A stretch of DNA of 11,755 nucleotides from JAJYKN01 sp045403145 (GCA_045403145.1 JAXIPA010000149.1:1-11755), one strand, 5' to 3'; positions 1-7,205 are shown, counted from the first letter of the stretch. Numbers and translations are program-made. Notes: generated by a model from the sequence alone, not told the origin.

Positions 1-57
1 TTAACCTGAATATATGCCGAATTGAACCAGCTTTCTTTTACTTACTCCGCTTTCATT

Positions 58-120
58 TCAAGAGCTGCATTTCTCTGCGACCTCTGCGATCTCTGCGGTA
101 AAATATCTTTCGTTTTTTTC
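58..120. repeat. Partial (half) copy of the CACAGAG-type intercistronic element
   Basis: The plus strand carries three spaced CTCTGCG units (about 73-100) followed by GGTAAAATATCTTTCGTTTTTT. This matches one arm and flank of the elements at 3414-3589 and 7208-7380, where CTCTGTG units are followed by GGAAAAATATTCTTGCC. The opposite arm is not visible between here and the window start, so the copy is partial or decayed. Its minus strand is read as the last codons of the acyltransferase gene. Confidence 0.65.
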
Positions 121-1989
121 ATAGAACTTTTGACAGTACCATGCGCAGGCGGCATGCCGCTCGCTGCTCAAGGCGTCATGATAGTCCAGAAATTGACGGG
201 CGCCGTCCTTCCCGAGGTACCGTTCCAGCATTCGCGGCTCGGTCTGTGTCAGGTCTACGATGATCAGGCCGTCGAGGACGTTGCCGAAGGCCGGGTCCAC
301 GTTGAACCCGGCGAGCCGGCCGCCAAGCTTCAGGTATTGCTTCAGAAGGACCGGAATCCCCTTGCGGTCCGTCTCGACGCTGGCAATACATTCCGATACG
401 GCATCGACGTCGTCTTTCAGGAGGCGCACGGCGGCGTCAACGTCCCAACCGCGAAGAGGCTGTGAGCGGAGCGGTTTTTTCGGTTTCACGAAGACGGCCA
501 TATCGTTCTGGTACCTCGCTGATTTCAGATAACCGACCATAAGCTGTTTTGAGAGCGCCTGGTACTCGTCGGTGATGCTCACGGGGCCAAAGAGCGTCTT
601 GTACTGCGGGTTATCGACGAGGTACCGGCCGATGCCTTTCCAGAGCAGCAGGAGCGGAGTGTACGATTTCTGATATTCAAGCCGGATGAACGATCGCCCG
701 AGTTCCAGGGCAGGGCCCATGCGTTCGAAAAACTCCGGCTTGTACCGGAAGAGCGTGTTGGTGTAAAGACCGTGTATTCCGCTTCGCCTGATGAGCTCAT
801 CGGTCCTGCCGAGCCTATAGGCGCCGACGACTTCCTGCTTCACTTTGTTCCAGATGAACAGGTGGATGTAGGAGTGGTCAAACCGGTCGATGTCAAAGGC
901 CTGTCCGGTCCCTTCGCCCACGGCACGGAACGTGATCTCCCGCAGCCTGCCGATTTCGAGCAGGATGTGCGGTATCTGGTCCGTGGCGGCCTGGATCACG
1001 ACCTGCTCACCGCCGATTGCAAGCGTCTGGCTGGGCAACAGACGACGGATTTCTTCCGCCATGATTTCTGGATTCTGGGGCGGCATGACGGACCCAAAGG
1101 CCTCTCGTTTTACTTGCTGCATGAACGTCGCGACGGGGCGCGTTTTACGCCTTGCGCCGCGCAGTTCCAGAAGATACGTGCGAAGCCGGAGATATTCCGT
1201 CATGTCCTCGTCTTCGTCGAAGGCCTTGAGTTTCTCAAAGGGGACCAAATCGCCGACGCGCATCCTGATGACGCTCCGGTCTTTGTTGAACAGTTCCTTC
1301 GGCAGCATGGCGGTCCGAAGCATGGGGTGCACCATGCCTGCCAGGTGAAATGCCGCGCTGTTGGACCCCTGAAAGAACACCGGAAGCACGGGCGCGCCGG
1401 TTTTCCGGATGATGCGCGCGATTGTGGGGCTCCAGGCGGGATCAGTGACCGCGCCTTTCTGTAGATCGAAATGGGACACTTCCCCGGCTGGAAAGATCAC
1501 CAGCATGCCGCCGTTTCTGACCCATGAGATGCTTTCCCTGATCGGCTTGATGTTGTCCCTGACCGAAGATTCGCCCTTGAAAGGGTTCACGGAAATGAGC
1601 ATTTCCCTCATTTCCGGGATGGAGTTCAAGAGGTAATTGGCCATGAACTTCACGTCGCAGCGCATGGAGCGCAGGAGGGAAGCCAGGATGATGCCTTCGA
1701 TCCCGCCGAAGGGGTGGTTTGCCACGACGATGACGGGGCCTGCCGGAATCGTGAGGCGCTGGGCGTCCTCTTCGGCAAGGTCGTATGCGACGTTCAGCCT
1801 GTCGAGCACTTTTTCCGGAAAAGGGCGGCTGTCCGCCATCCGCGAGATGTCCGCGTAAGCACGGTTCATTTTGGGAAACGCGAGGAAATGCTCGATCGGG
1901 CCTTTCACCATCGAGAACAGTTTGTTCTGCAGCGGGTCGTTGAAATCGACATTCAGGGCGAATAGCCGCTTTGGTTGGGTTTGAAGCAT
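58..1989 (-). CDS. Two-domain acyltransferase (PlsC-like + GNAT-like), OlsF-type ornithine-lipid synthase candidate
   Basis: The 643-residue product has two acyltransferase modules. The N-terminal module (about residues 65-275) is a glycerolipid-type acyltransferase, with NHPFGGIEG at 91-99 (the catalytic H-x5-E/D variant) and FPAGE at 166-170. The second (about 345-500) is an N-acyltransferase/hemolysin-like GNAT domain with FRAVGEGTG, VVGAYRLG and a LELGRSFI segment. A conserved tail follows, with GFNVDPAFG near 561 and ERHAACAWYCQKFY near 610-623. This order matches OlsF, in which the GNAT part N-acylates ornithine and the PlsC part adds the ester-linked acyl chain. Ornithine as substrate is inferred from architecture, not shown. 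The ATG at 1989 is chosen because AAGGAGG lies at 1999-2005 with a 9-nt spacer. The last 15 or so residues (YFTAEIAEVAEK and onward) are translated from a CACAGAG-type repeat, so the native C-terminus was probably near residue 624. It lies downstream of a lipid-type glycosyltransferase gene. Confidence 0.85.
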   Translation of the reverse strand: MLQTQPKRLFALNVDFNDPLQNKLFSMVKGPIEHFLAFPKMNRAYADISRMADSRPFPEKVLDRLNVAYDLAEEDAQRLTIPAGPVIVVANHPFGGIEGIILASLLRSMRCDVKFMANYLLNSIPEMREMLISVNPFKGESSVRDNIKPIRESISWVRNGGMLVIFPAGEVSHFDLQKGAVTDPAWSPTIARIIRKTGAPVLPVFFQGSNSAAFHLAGMVHPMLRTAMLPKELFNKDRSVIRMRVGDLVPFEKLKAFDEDEDMTEYLRLRTYLLELRGARRKTRPVATFMQQVKREAFGSVMPPQNPEIMAEEIRRLLPSQTLAIGGEQVVIQAATDQIPHILLEIGRLREITFRAVGEGTGQAFDIDRFDHSYIHLFIWNKVKQEVVGAYRLGRTDELIRRSGIHGLYTNTLFRYKPEFFERMGPALELGRSFIRLEYQKSYTPLLLLWKGIGRYLVDNPQYKTLFGPVSITDEYQALSKQLMVGYLKSARYQNDMAVFVKPKKPLRSQPLRGWDVDAAVRLLKDDVDAVSECIASVETDRKGIPVLLKQYLKLGGRLAGFNVDPAFGNVLDGLIIVDLTQTEPRMLERYLGKDGARQFLDYHDALSSERHAACAWYCQKFYEKNERYFTAEIAEVAEKCSS

Positions 1990-1998
1990 TAGGCTGGT

Positions 1999-2005
1999 CC
2001 TCCTT
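1999..2005 (-). promoter_or_regulatory. Shine-Dalgarno for the OlsF-like gene
   Basis: The minus strand reads AAGGAGG with a 9-nt spacer to the ATG at 1989, a strong ribosome binding site that supports this start. Confidence 0.8.
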
Positions 2006-2015
2006 TTCTTTTTGC

Positions 2016-2114
2016 CGTCATCCCCGAATGATCCTATCGGGGATCCAGAGACTTTTGGCCGGATAATGCGAAATGAAGGCGCTGGATTCCCGATTAAACC
2101 GTTCGGGAATGACG
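2016..2114. repeat. Palindromic intergenic repeat of the GTCATTCCCG...CGGGAATGAC type
   Basis: The left end reads CGTCATCCCCGAATGATC, then CGGGGATCCAG. The right end reads CTGGATTCCCG, then TTCGGGAATGACG. The two halves are imperfect inverted copies around a roughly 25-bp centre. Elements with these ends are common between genes in many environmental bacteria. It fills most of the gap between the glycosyltransferase stop (2172) and the Shine-Dalgarno of the acyltransferase. The remaining 2115-2171 shows nothing I recognise. Confidence 0.75.
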
Positions 2115-2171
2115 TGCTTTGCGAAAACCATTGAAGCCAAATTCACTTCACTTTGAACTCTGAACTATCTT

Positions 2172-3404
2172 CTACGCGAATCTCGCCCGAATACTGTCCG
2201 TGATCCGGTATCCCCATGACCCTATCCCGGTCTCCGGGCACGGCGCCAGTCTTGAATCCTTGCCGATGACATACCGGTTTCCCCGCCAGACGACGGTTGA
2301 ACTGAGTATCGGCACGAACCAGAGGACGCCGATCATGATATCCTTGAGCGGGACCAGGAAGTACGTGAACGGAGACGGCCGATGGAGAACAATTTCAGTC
2401 GGCTGTGCAGTGATTGTTCTCCCTATCACGGAATCACCCAGTATCTTTATCAGACTGATGATTGCAGCGAGGGAGAAGGTTTCCCGGGAAGGTCCCTTGA
2501 ACAGGACCGGCAGGGTGGCGATAAAGACGGGGTTGGCAAGAAGTTCGGAGAAATATTTGGTCCCGCCGATCTGCCACCTGAGCTTCCCCCACCTCGTGTG
2601 GCGGTTCAGAAAACGTTTGATATCCCAGTATTCATTGACGTTGTTGATGAGATAATTCGATAGGACGACTTTTCTGCCCACGCGGCGCATCTCTCTCCCG
2701 ATGATGAAATCCTCCGCAAGAATATCCTTGAATGCCATGAGTCCCCCAAGTGCCTCCAGGTCGTCTTTTTTCATGAGCATGGACTTTCCGATGACGCAGG
2801 GCATCCTGAGAAACCGGTCGAGGAAACTGACGCTTCCGATGATGAACGAGTTCAGATGGAGGTTTTCGAGGAGAGCGCCGATACTGCGGCCGCCGACGCC
2901 GCGGATCAGGTTGCTTACGAGCCCTACCGACGGGTCCTGCGCATGCTTCATGATTTCTTTGAGGTAGTCCTTATCGACCATCACGTTGCTGTCGCTGATC
3001 AATATGTAGGGATGGCGGGCATTCCGGTAGGCGGGGATGAGGTTGTTCACTTTGGGATTGAGCCCGGCGCTGCATTTTTCCACGACGAGAGATATGCGCC
3101 GGCCAGGGTACTTATCTTGAATCTTTTTTGCGACCTTGCAGGCCGGGTCGTTGTAGTCCTGAAGACAAAAGAGAATTTCGTAGTCCGGATAGTCCTGGTT
3201 GCAGAAGCTCGCGAGGTTGTCGAAGAGGTTGTCGTCAAGACCTCTCAAAGGTTTCAGGACCGAGATAGGGGGAGGCGGTCCCGTCAATGCATCATCGGAA
3301 GGCTTTCGGTTTTTTCTGATGAGCAGAAGGGTTGCCCAGGCCTGCAAACTGTAGAGCAGCATCCCGATACCCGAGACAACGGCGCAGATGATAAAGAGCG
3401 TCAT
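2172..3404 (-). CDS. GT21 / HpnI-like lipid glycosyltransferase
   Basis: A 410-residue membrane glycosyltransferase of the ceramide glucosyltransferase class (GT21, GT-A fold), also resembling hopanoid enzyme HpnI. Visible features in order: an N-terminal membrane helix (about 3-28); ISVLKPLRG at 47-55, opening the GT-A domain; SDSNVMVD at 137-144, the D-x-D-like nucleotide-sugar/metal site; EDF at 231-233, the catalytic acid region; RHTRW at 268-272, the (Q/R)xxRW motif; then C-terminal membrane segments ending in a VVWRGNRYVI stretch. It should transfer a sugar from a UDP-sugar to a membrane lipid on the cytoplasmic face. The usual hopanoid partners (HpnJ, HpnK) are absent, so the acceptor is open. 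Possibilities are a hopanoid, a ceramide-like lipid, or the product of the adjacent acyltransferase. I choose the ATG at 3404 because GGGAGG lies at 3411-3416. The frame is open upstream to 3470, but those codons are repeat sequence. Confidence 0.87.
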   Translation of the reverse strand: MTLFIICAVVSGIGMLLYSLQAWATLLLIRKNRKPSDDALTGPPPPISVLKPLRGLDDNLFDNLASFCNQDYPDYEILFCLQDYNDPACKVAKKIQDKYPGRRISLVVEKCSAGLNPKVNNLIPAYRNARHPYILISDSNVMVDKDYLKEIMKHAQDPSVGLVSNLIRGVGGRSIGALLENLHLNSFIIGSVSFLDRFLRMPCVIGKSMLMKKDDLEALGGLMAFKDILAEDFIIGREMRRVGRKVVLSNYLINNVNEYWDIKRFLNRHTRWGKLRWQIGGTKYFSELLANPVFIATLPVLFKGPSRETFSLAAIISLIKILGDSVIGRTITAQPTEIVLHRPSPFTYFLVPLKDIMIGVLWFVPILSSTVVWRGNRYVIGKDSRLAPCPETGIGSWGYRITDSIRARFA

Positions 3405-3410
3405 TCCATT

Positions 3411-3416
3411 CCTCCC
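3411..3416 (-). promoter_or_regulatory. Shine-Dalgarno for the GT21 gene, abutting the repeat element
   Basis: The minus strand reads TTAGGGAGGAATGGAATG. GGGAGG lies 6 nt before the ATG at 3404 and follows directly on the TTAG end of the repeat element. This decides the start against in-frame alternatives upstream. Confidence 0.75.
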
Positions 3417-3589
3417 TAAGCCGGACAAGCCGGGAAAGCTTTTTTCTGCCACAGAGATCACAGAGAACACAGAGGGGAACGAAAAATAGAGTCAAGTTAT
3501 TCACTACTTTTGAGCCTTTCTCTGTTATCTCTGTGTCCTCTGTGGAAAAATATTCTTGCCATTTTGAGAAGCTTTTGATTCTTTAGTAA
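3414..3589. repeat. Intercistronic CACAGAG-type inverted-repeat element, copy A
   Basis: An element of about 175 bp. On the plus strand: TAAGCCGGACAAGCCGG end (3417-3433); left arm of CACAGAG units (3449-3475); a spacer of about 43 bp; right arm of CTCTGTG units (3519-3545), which can pair with the left arm; then AAAAATATTCTTGCC (from 3546) and the end TTCTTTAGTAA. It is clearly homologous along its length to 7208-7380. On the minus strand it begins at the base after the PHP gene stop codon (3590-3592) and ends at the Shine-Dalgarno of the GT21 gene. Transcripts would fold into a long hairpin with arms of about 27 nt. Confidence 0.85.
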
Positions 3590-4282
3590 CTAATTTCTGA
3601 ACAGCGTTATCGCCACTCCCTTGTTGTGCCGGATGCAGTTTTTCACCGCGTCGATGTTCTTCTCGCAGTTCAAAAGCGTTTTCCACGAGTACAGATGGCG
3701 CGCCTTATGGAAATCGCTGTTCGCGATGTAGGGGTACTTTTTCAGGCTGATCACATTGAATACGTCGTCCCGGTTCGCGATTTCCCAGGCGTCGATGTAC
3801 TTTGCGTACCGGTCGCGGTTGTTCCAGAGAAAGAGCGTGTCCTTGTTCATGATGTCCGGCGTGTTGTGGGGATGGCAGGCAACGGTCAGGGTGTTTTGCC
3901 TCCGGGCTTCAAGGAAAATTTCCTCGTAATCCATGCAGGCCGGGATGAATTCCTTGATGTCGAGGAGGAGGAGATGGGCTGATTCGTCTTTCGAGATGTA
4001 GTTCTTGCTGATTTCCACTCCCGGGACCACAAGCATTTCATATTTCTGCCAGGCCCGATCCGCTTCCATCCGGATGGTGGAAAGGTACTCGTCGAAATTG
4101 TCCCCCCGCACCGACAGGTCGAAACGGCGCGCAAATTTCCCCATCACGTTGTCGCCGTTCACGACGTGGTCCGTGATGGCAATGGCATCGAATCCCGCCT
4201 GGCCGAAAAGGTCGATCGTCTCTCTCATCTCCAGCGAACCGTCCGAAAAGGTCGTGTGAATATGGAAGTCGCACAGCATCAT
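3590..4282 (-). CDS. PHP-domain metal-dependent phosphoesterase-like protein
   Basis: The 230-residue product is a single PHP domain. Metal-ligand motifs appear in the standard order: HIH at 7-9, SDG at 13-15, ITDH at 36-39, PGVEIS at 87-92 (Glu90), ACHPH at 135-139 and NSDFH at 188-192. The complete set suggests an active hydrolase with up to three metal ions. Stand-alone PHP proteins act on varied phosphoesters (for example nucleoside phosphates or histidinol phosphate), and the substrate cannot be read from sequence. The length is on the short side for the family and fits a cytoplasmic stand-alone enzyme without a polymerase domain. Two adjacent ATG codons (4282 and 4279) could each be the start, and neither has a clear Shine-Dalgarno. 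The stop codon touches repeat copy A. The gene sits 128 bp after the CDF transporter gene and may have its own promoter. Confidence 0.85.
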   Translation of the reverse strand: MMLCDFHIHTTFSDGSLEMRETIDLFGQAGFDAIAITDHVVNGDNVMGKFARRFDLSVRGDNFDEYLSTIRMEADRAWQKYEMLVVPGVEISKNYISKDESAHLLLLDIKEFIPACMDYEEIFLEARRQNTLTVACHPHNTPDIMNKDTLFLWNNRDRYAKYIDAWEIANRDDVFNVISLKKYPYIANSDFHKARHLYSWKTLLNCEKNIDAVKNCIRHNKGVAITLFRN

Positions 4283-4410
4283 TGCGGGAAATCATACGGT
4301 TTTTGTATTACAGGGGGATTACGGAAATATTAAGTTTTTGTTACAAGAGCAGGTTGGAGAGGAGTTTGAACGTGATAAGAAGCCGCTGCTGATGGAATGT
4401 CCTGCAACGG

Positions 4411-5346
4411 TTATTTCTTTTCCCGGCGGTCCGAGGACGGCGCCTCGTTGTCAGCCCGGCCGCCGTCCTCCCACGAAGCAGGGTCGTCAAGAGACTCGAG
4501 GTGGGTCAGCACCTCGACATCGGGAAGGGCGCACCGGATATCGGATTCGATGCGCTCCAGGAGTTCATGCCCGCGCTGGACCGTCCAGGCGCCGGGAACG
4601 AGCACGTGAAGCGATACGAACCTGCGCGGACCGGCACGGCGGGTGCGAAGATCGTGGTATTTTACGCCGGACTGTTTGAGCTGCTCCAGCACGTCGCGGA
4701 CGATGTCCTGTTCGTCAACGGGGAGCGCCGTATCCATGAGGCCGGACACCGATTCCCGCACGATGCGCACCCCGGCCCGGACGATGTTGCCGGCCACGAC
4801 GAGCGCAATCAGAGGGTCGAGACGCTGCCAGCCCGTGAGCGCAACGGCCCCGACGCCCGCCACCACACCCGCCGAGGTCCAGACGTCCGTCAACAGATGT
4901 CGGGCGTTTGCCTCGAGCGTGATCGACTGATGCCGCCTGGCGGCGCCGAGCAGGACGAGCGCGACCGCCAGATTGACGAGCGACGCGGCAACGGAAACGG
5001 CGAGTCCCATGCCGATCTGTTCAAGCGGCTTAGGATTGACAAGCCGATCGGCGGCGGTCACGGCGATACTTATGGCGGCGATCAGGATCAGCGCCCCCTC
5101 AACGCCGCTCGAAAAATATTCCGCCTTGCCATGTCCGTAGGTGTGGTCCTTGTCAGCCGGACGCGCGGCGATCGTGAGCATCGCCAGCGCCATGAACGCG
5201 CCCGCCAGATTGACGAGGGATTCCAGAGCGTCGGAGAGCAGCCCCACGGAGCCGGTAATGAGGTAGGCAACGGTCTTCAGCCCGATCGTGGCGACGGCCG
5301 CGGCAATGGAAAGCCAGGCAAAGAGTGTGAGGGATGGACGGTTCAT
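4411..5346 (-). CDS. Cation diffusion facilitator (CDF) family transporter
   Basis: A 311-residue inner-membrane divalent-cation/proton antiporter of the CDF family. Visible features: about six membrane segments between residues 8 and 205; SVGLLSDALESLVN (33-46) in the second segment; the conserved loop DHTYGHGKAEYF (67-78); HLLTD (150-154), the H-x3-D metal site in the fifth segment; and a cytoplasmic domain (about 210-285) with His247, His260 and His282 where the family binds metal. The second segment has D39 with E42 and N46 rather than the H-x3-D or D-x3-D pairs of well-studied Zn and Fe/Zn members, so specificity is uncertain. The family normally exports Zn, Mn, Fe, Co or Ni. The start at 5346 is chosen by family alignment. 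It has no Shine-Dalgarno, but the longer frame to 5409 would add an unlikely Cys-rich extension overlapping the permease gene. The gap to the permease stop is 26 bp. Confidence 0.88.
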   Translation of the reverse strand: MNRPSLTLFAWLSIAAAVATIGLKTVAYLITGSVGLLSDALESLVNLAGAFMALAMLTIAARPADKDHTYGHGKAEYFSSGVEGALILIAAISIAVTAADRLVNPKPLEQIGMGLAVSVAASLVNLAVALVLLGAARRHQSITLEANARHLLTDVWTSAGVVAGVGAVALTGWQRLDPLIALVVAGNIVRAGVRIVRESVSGLMDTALPVDEQDIVRDVLEQLKQSGVKYHDLRTRRAGPRRFVSLHVLVPGAWTVQRGHELLERIESDIRCALPDVEVLTHLESLDDPASWEDGGRADNEAPSSDRREKK

Positions 5347-5358
5347 AGTATTAAAGCA

Positions 5359-5364
5359 ATTATA
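5359..5364 (-). promoter_or_regulatory. Possible -10 box (TATAAT) ahead of the CDF gene
   Basis: The minus strand reads TTGCTATAATTGC, a perfect TATAAT, 12 bp before the ATG at 5346. No good -35 is present at 16-18 bp. If used, the transcript would have a leader of only about 6 nt, which would fit the missing Shine-Dalgarno. Such hexamers also arise by chance. Confidence 0.25.
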
Positions 5365-5372
5365 GCAACAAA

Positions 5373-6185
5373 CTATTTGAGCGTTTTCTCCGCCATCTCC
5401 TGATTCCATTTGATCCAGGCCCGCACCGCGAGAAAGACGAAAAAGATAATGCTCAGGGAAACGACGATGACCGGCGCGGTCGGAACATCGAGCTTATAGG
5501 AGAGAAAGATCCCTCCTACGCTGACGAGCACTCCGAGAAGCCAGCCTGTCATGAGCACTTTGAACGGCTCCCGGGAAAAAAGCCTTCCGATCATCGCCGG
5601 GATTACCAGGAAAGAAAATACCTGGAGTATCCCCGCCATCTGCACCGACTTTACGAGCACAACGGCGAAACTCGCAAAAAAGAGGAATTCGAGCCAGAAA
5701 CCGCCCTTTCCGTGAAACGAGAGGGCGTAGAACTTTTCCCGGAAAATAAAATGGAGCACGCCCACGAGCCCGTACACGATAAACGTGGAGAGGATATCCC
5801 CAGGCGTGACCCAGATGATGTTGCCGTTGATGATGGTCTTGAATTCTTCCAGGCCATGCGGGCTTCTGTCGAGGATCAGAATGGCGGCGGACACGGAAAA
5901 AATATAGAGGACGCCGATAAAGGCCTCTATGTTCACGTATTTCGCCGCCCTTTTGGACACGGCGAGGATCAGCGCCCCGAGCATGGCAAAGATCAGGGAA
6001 AAGAAAATATGCCGCTCACCTGCCAGCAGAAACGAAAGAGCAAGCCCGATGCCGATGAACTGGGCCAGGGCCAGATCGACGAAGATGATGCCCCGCTCCA
6101 GGATATGGATGCCGAAGTAGGCGTGGATTCCGATAAGCAGGAGACACGCCAGAAAGGGATACAAAAGAAAATTAAGCGCTTCCAT
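5373..6185 (-). CDS. znuB: Metal ABC transporter permease, ZnuB/ABC-3 type
   Basis: A 270-residue inner-membrane permease of the ABC-3 family (zinc, manganese or iron importers). It is nearly all membrane helix, with family signatures GIHILERGIIFVDLALAQ (24-41), SPHGLEEF near 108-115, SVQMAGILQVFSFLVIPAMI (about 180-199) and SYKLDVPTAPVIVV near the C-terminus. It should form the channel for metal delivered by the binding protein encoded just upstream. Zinc is the likeliest substrate, but this is inferred from neighbours. The start at 6185 is fixed by GGAGG at 6190-6194. The frame stays open to 6263, but that extension (PPLQGEGRGGDG) is translated from a palindromic repeat and should not be annotated as protein. 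No ATPase gene lies on either side. It is followed after 26 bp by the CDF gene. Confidence 0.9.
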   Translation of the reverse strand: MEALNFLLYPFLACLLLIGIHAYFGIHILERGIIFVDLALAQFIGIGLALSFLLAGERHIFFSLIFAMLGALILAVSKRAAKYVNIEAFIGVLYIFSVSAAILILDRSPHGLEEFKTIINGNIIWVTPGDILSTFIVYGLVGVLHFIFREKFYALSFHGKGGFWLEFLFFASFAVVLVKSVQMAGILQVFSFLVIPAMIGRLFSREPFKVLMTGWLLGVLVSVGGIFLSYKLDVPTAPVIVVSLSIIFFVFLAVRAWIKWNQEMAEKTLK

Positions 6186-6189
6186 CAAA

Positions 6190-6194
6190 CCTCC
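6190..6194 (-). promoter_or_regulatory. Shine-Dalgarno for the permease gene
   Basis: The minus strand reads TTTTGGAGGTTTGATG. GGAGG is 4 nt from the ATG at 6185, deciding this start over the repeat-derived upstream extension. Confidence 0.8.
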
Positions 6195-6200
6195 AAAATA

Positions 6201-6318
6201 ACACCCATCCCCACCCCGGCCCTCCCCTTGAAGGGGAGGGAGTTCAAGTTCCTCCCCCTTCAAGGGAAAGAGCCTGCCCCCGGATGATTCAATCGGGGGT
6301 TAGGTGGAGGATGGGTTA
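6201..6318. repeat. Palindromic intergenic repeat with CCCATCCCCACC-type ends
   Basis: The ends are inverted copies: ACACCCATCCCCACCCC at 6201 against GGTTAGGTGGAGGATGGGTT, which ends at 6317. Inside are a perfect palindrome CCCTCCCCTT-G-AAGGGGAGGG (6220-6240), a related CCTCCCCCTTCAAGGG stretch (6251-6266) and an imperfect palindrome CCCCCGGATGATTCAATCGGGGG (6277-6299). The last bases of the element form the TAA stop of the binding-protein gene (6316-6318). Elements with this sequence pattern are widespread between genes in environmental proteobacteria and relatives. Confidence 0.8.
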
Positions 6319-7197
6319 CTTTAGTAATGAAACTGCCATATCCCAGAAGGAAATCAAATCGTCCGTACCCTGCAGGGAGCCGACATCATGGGGCAACACA
6401 ATGACTTTTACCCCGGTTTTAGACGATAAAAACTCCGCTTCGCTCACGCCGTAAGCCGGCGTGACGAGAATGGCGACAGGTTTCGCGGTCTTCATCATCT
6501 CTATAAGTTCTTTAATATGCGCCGCGGACGGCGGTATGCCGGGCTTCGGTTCGATATAACCGAGGAACTGAAATCCGGATTCCGCGGCAAGGTACTCGAA
6601 GTACTTGTGGTAGGCGATGAATTTTTTCCCCGTGATCTGAACCGCGCGCCACTGTTTTTCCTTCTCTTTCACGCGGTCGGCAAAGGCTTTATAATTGATA
6701 AGATAAAAATCAGCATTGGCCCTGTCCGCGTCGGCAAGACGCCGCGCCATCCCTTCGGCAACGTGCAGAATATTCGACGGAGAAAAATGATAATGGGGAT
6801 TGCCGAGCGGATGCACGTCTCCCATGCTCCTGTCCACGGTTGAAGGTTTTTCAACGACCGAAACGAACCGTGAACAATCGAAGTTGCCGATCTTTCCGGG
6901 CATGAGCTTCGGGTTCTTCGACGATTCGATGATGAGCGGCAAATAGCCGATCTCAAGGTCGAGGCCGTTATACATGATGATGTCGGCCTTCCGCGCGGCC
7001 AGGATCATGCTCGGTTTCGCTTCGAGCACGTGCGCGTCCTGGCTCGGCTTCACCAAAACGGTCACCTTGGTCTTGTCCTTGCCGAGCTCCTTGGCCAGGC
7101 TCCCGATCCAGGGGAGGGTGGTTACGATGTTTAATTCCGCAAAGGCTGGAGCTGCGAATACGAGTGACAGCAGCATGGTGAGAAATATTTTCTTCAT
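6316..7197 (-). CDS. znuA: Periplasmic metal-binding protein of ABC importer, ZnuA/TroA type
   Basis: The 293-residue product is a cluster A-I (TroA/ZnuA) solute-binding protein. It has a signal peptide with likely cleavage after AFA (residues 18-20). The metal-site residues appear in the expected order: His56 in QDAHVLEAKPS, His135/His137 in GNPHYHFSPSN, His197 in IAYHKYFEYLA, and His270-Asp271 in VLPHDVGS. A long linking helix (about 160-190) separates the two lobes, as in the family. The His/Asp-rich loop of E. coli ZnuA is reduced to a short DVHPLGNPHYH stretch. It should bind zinc, or less likely manganese or iron, and pass it to the permease encoded next. AGGAG at 7206-7210 is 8 nt from the ATG and partly overlaps the end of repeat copy B. 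The stop codon is made from the end of the next repeat. Confidence 0.9.
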   Translation of the reverse strand: MKKIFLTMLLSLVFAAPAFAELNIVTTLPWIGSLAKELGKDKTKVTVLVKPSQDAHVLEAKPSMILAARKADIIMYNGLDLEIGYLPLIIESSKNPKLMPGKIGNFDCSRFVSVVEKPSTVDRSMGDVHPLGNPHYHFSPSNILHVAEGMARRLADADRANADFYLINYKAFADRVKEKEKQWRAVQITGKKFIAYHKYFEYLAAESGFQFLGYIEPKPGIPPSAAHIKELIEMMKTAKPVAILVTPAYGVSEAEFLSSKTGVKVIVLPHDVGSLQGTDDLISFWDMAVSLLK

Positions 7198-7205
7198 TTT
7201 TTATT

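Noticed and set aside
772..1464. Plus-strand open frame opposite the OlsF-like gene
   Set aside because: Antisense shadow; the minus-strand frame has clear acyltransferase motifs across the same bases.
3405..3470. N-terminal extension of the glycosyltransferase (SVISVAEKSFPGLSG)
   Set aside because: Translated repeat element; GGGAGG at 3411-3416 and the membrane helix that follows mark 3404 as the start.
3449..3545. CRISPR-like array of short repeats (CACAGAG units)
   Set aside because: Units are about 9 bp, contiguous and arranged as inverted arms, with no spacers of constant length and no cas genes.
3886..4295. Alternative minus-strand frames inside the PHP gene
   Set aside because: They are shifted readings of a gene with the complete set of PHP metal-ligand motifs in the main frame, so no frameshift is indicated.
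4501..5403. Long plus-strand open frame (300 codons) opposite the CDF gene
   Set aside because: It mirrors a well-conserved minus-strand gene in GC-rich sequence; the translation is charged, low in structure and has no ribosome site or family resemblance.
6186..6263. N-terminal extension of the permease (PPLQGEGRGGDG)
   Set aside because: These codons are the palindromic repeat; the Shine-Dalgarno at 6190-6194 and the family alignment start the protein at 6185.
5712..6287. Plus-strand open frame opposite the permease gene
   Set aside because: Highly charged translation antisense to hydrophobic helices, running into a palindromic repeat.
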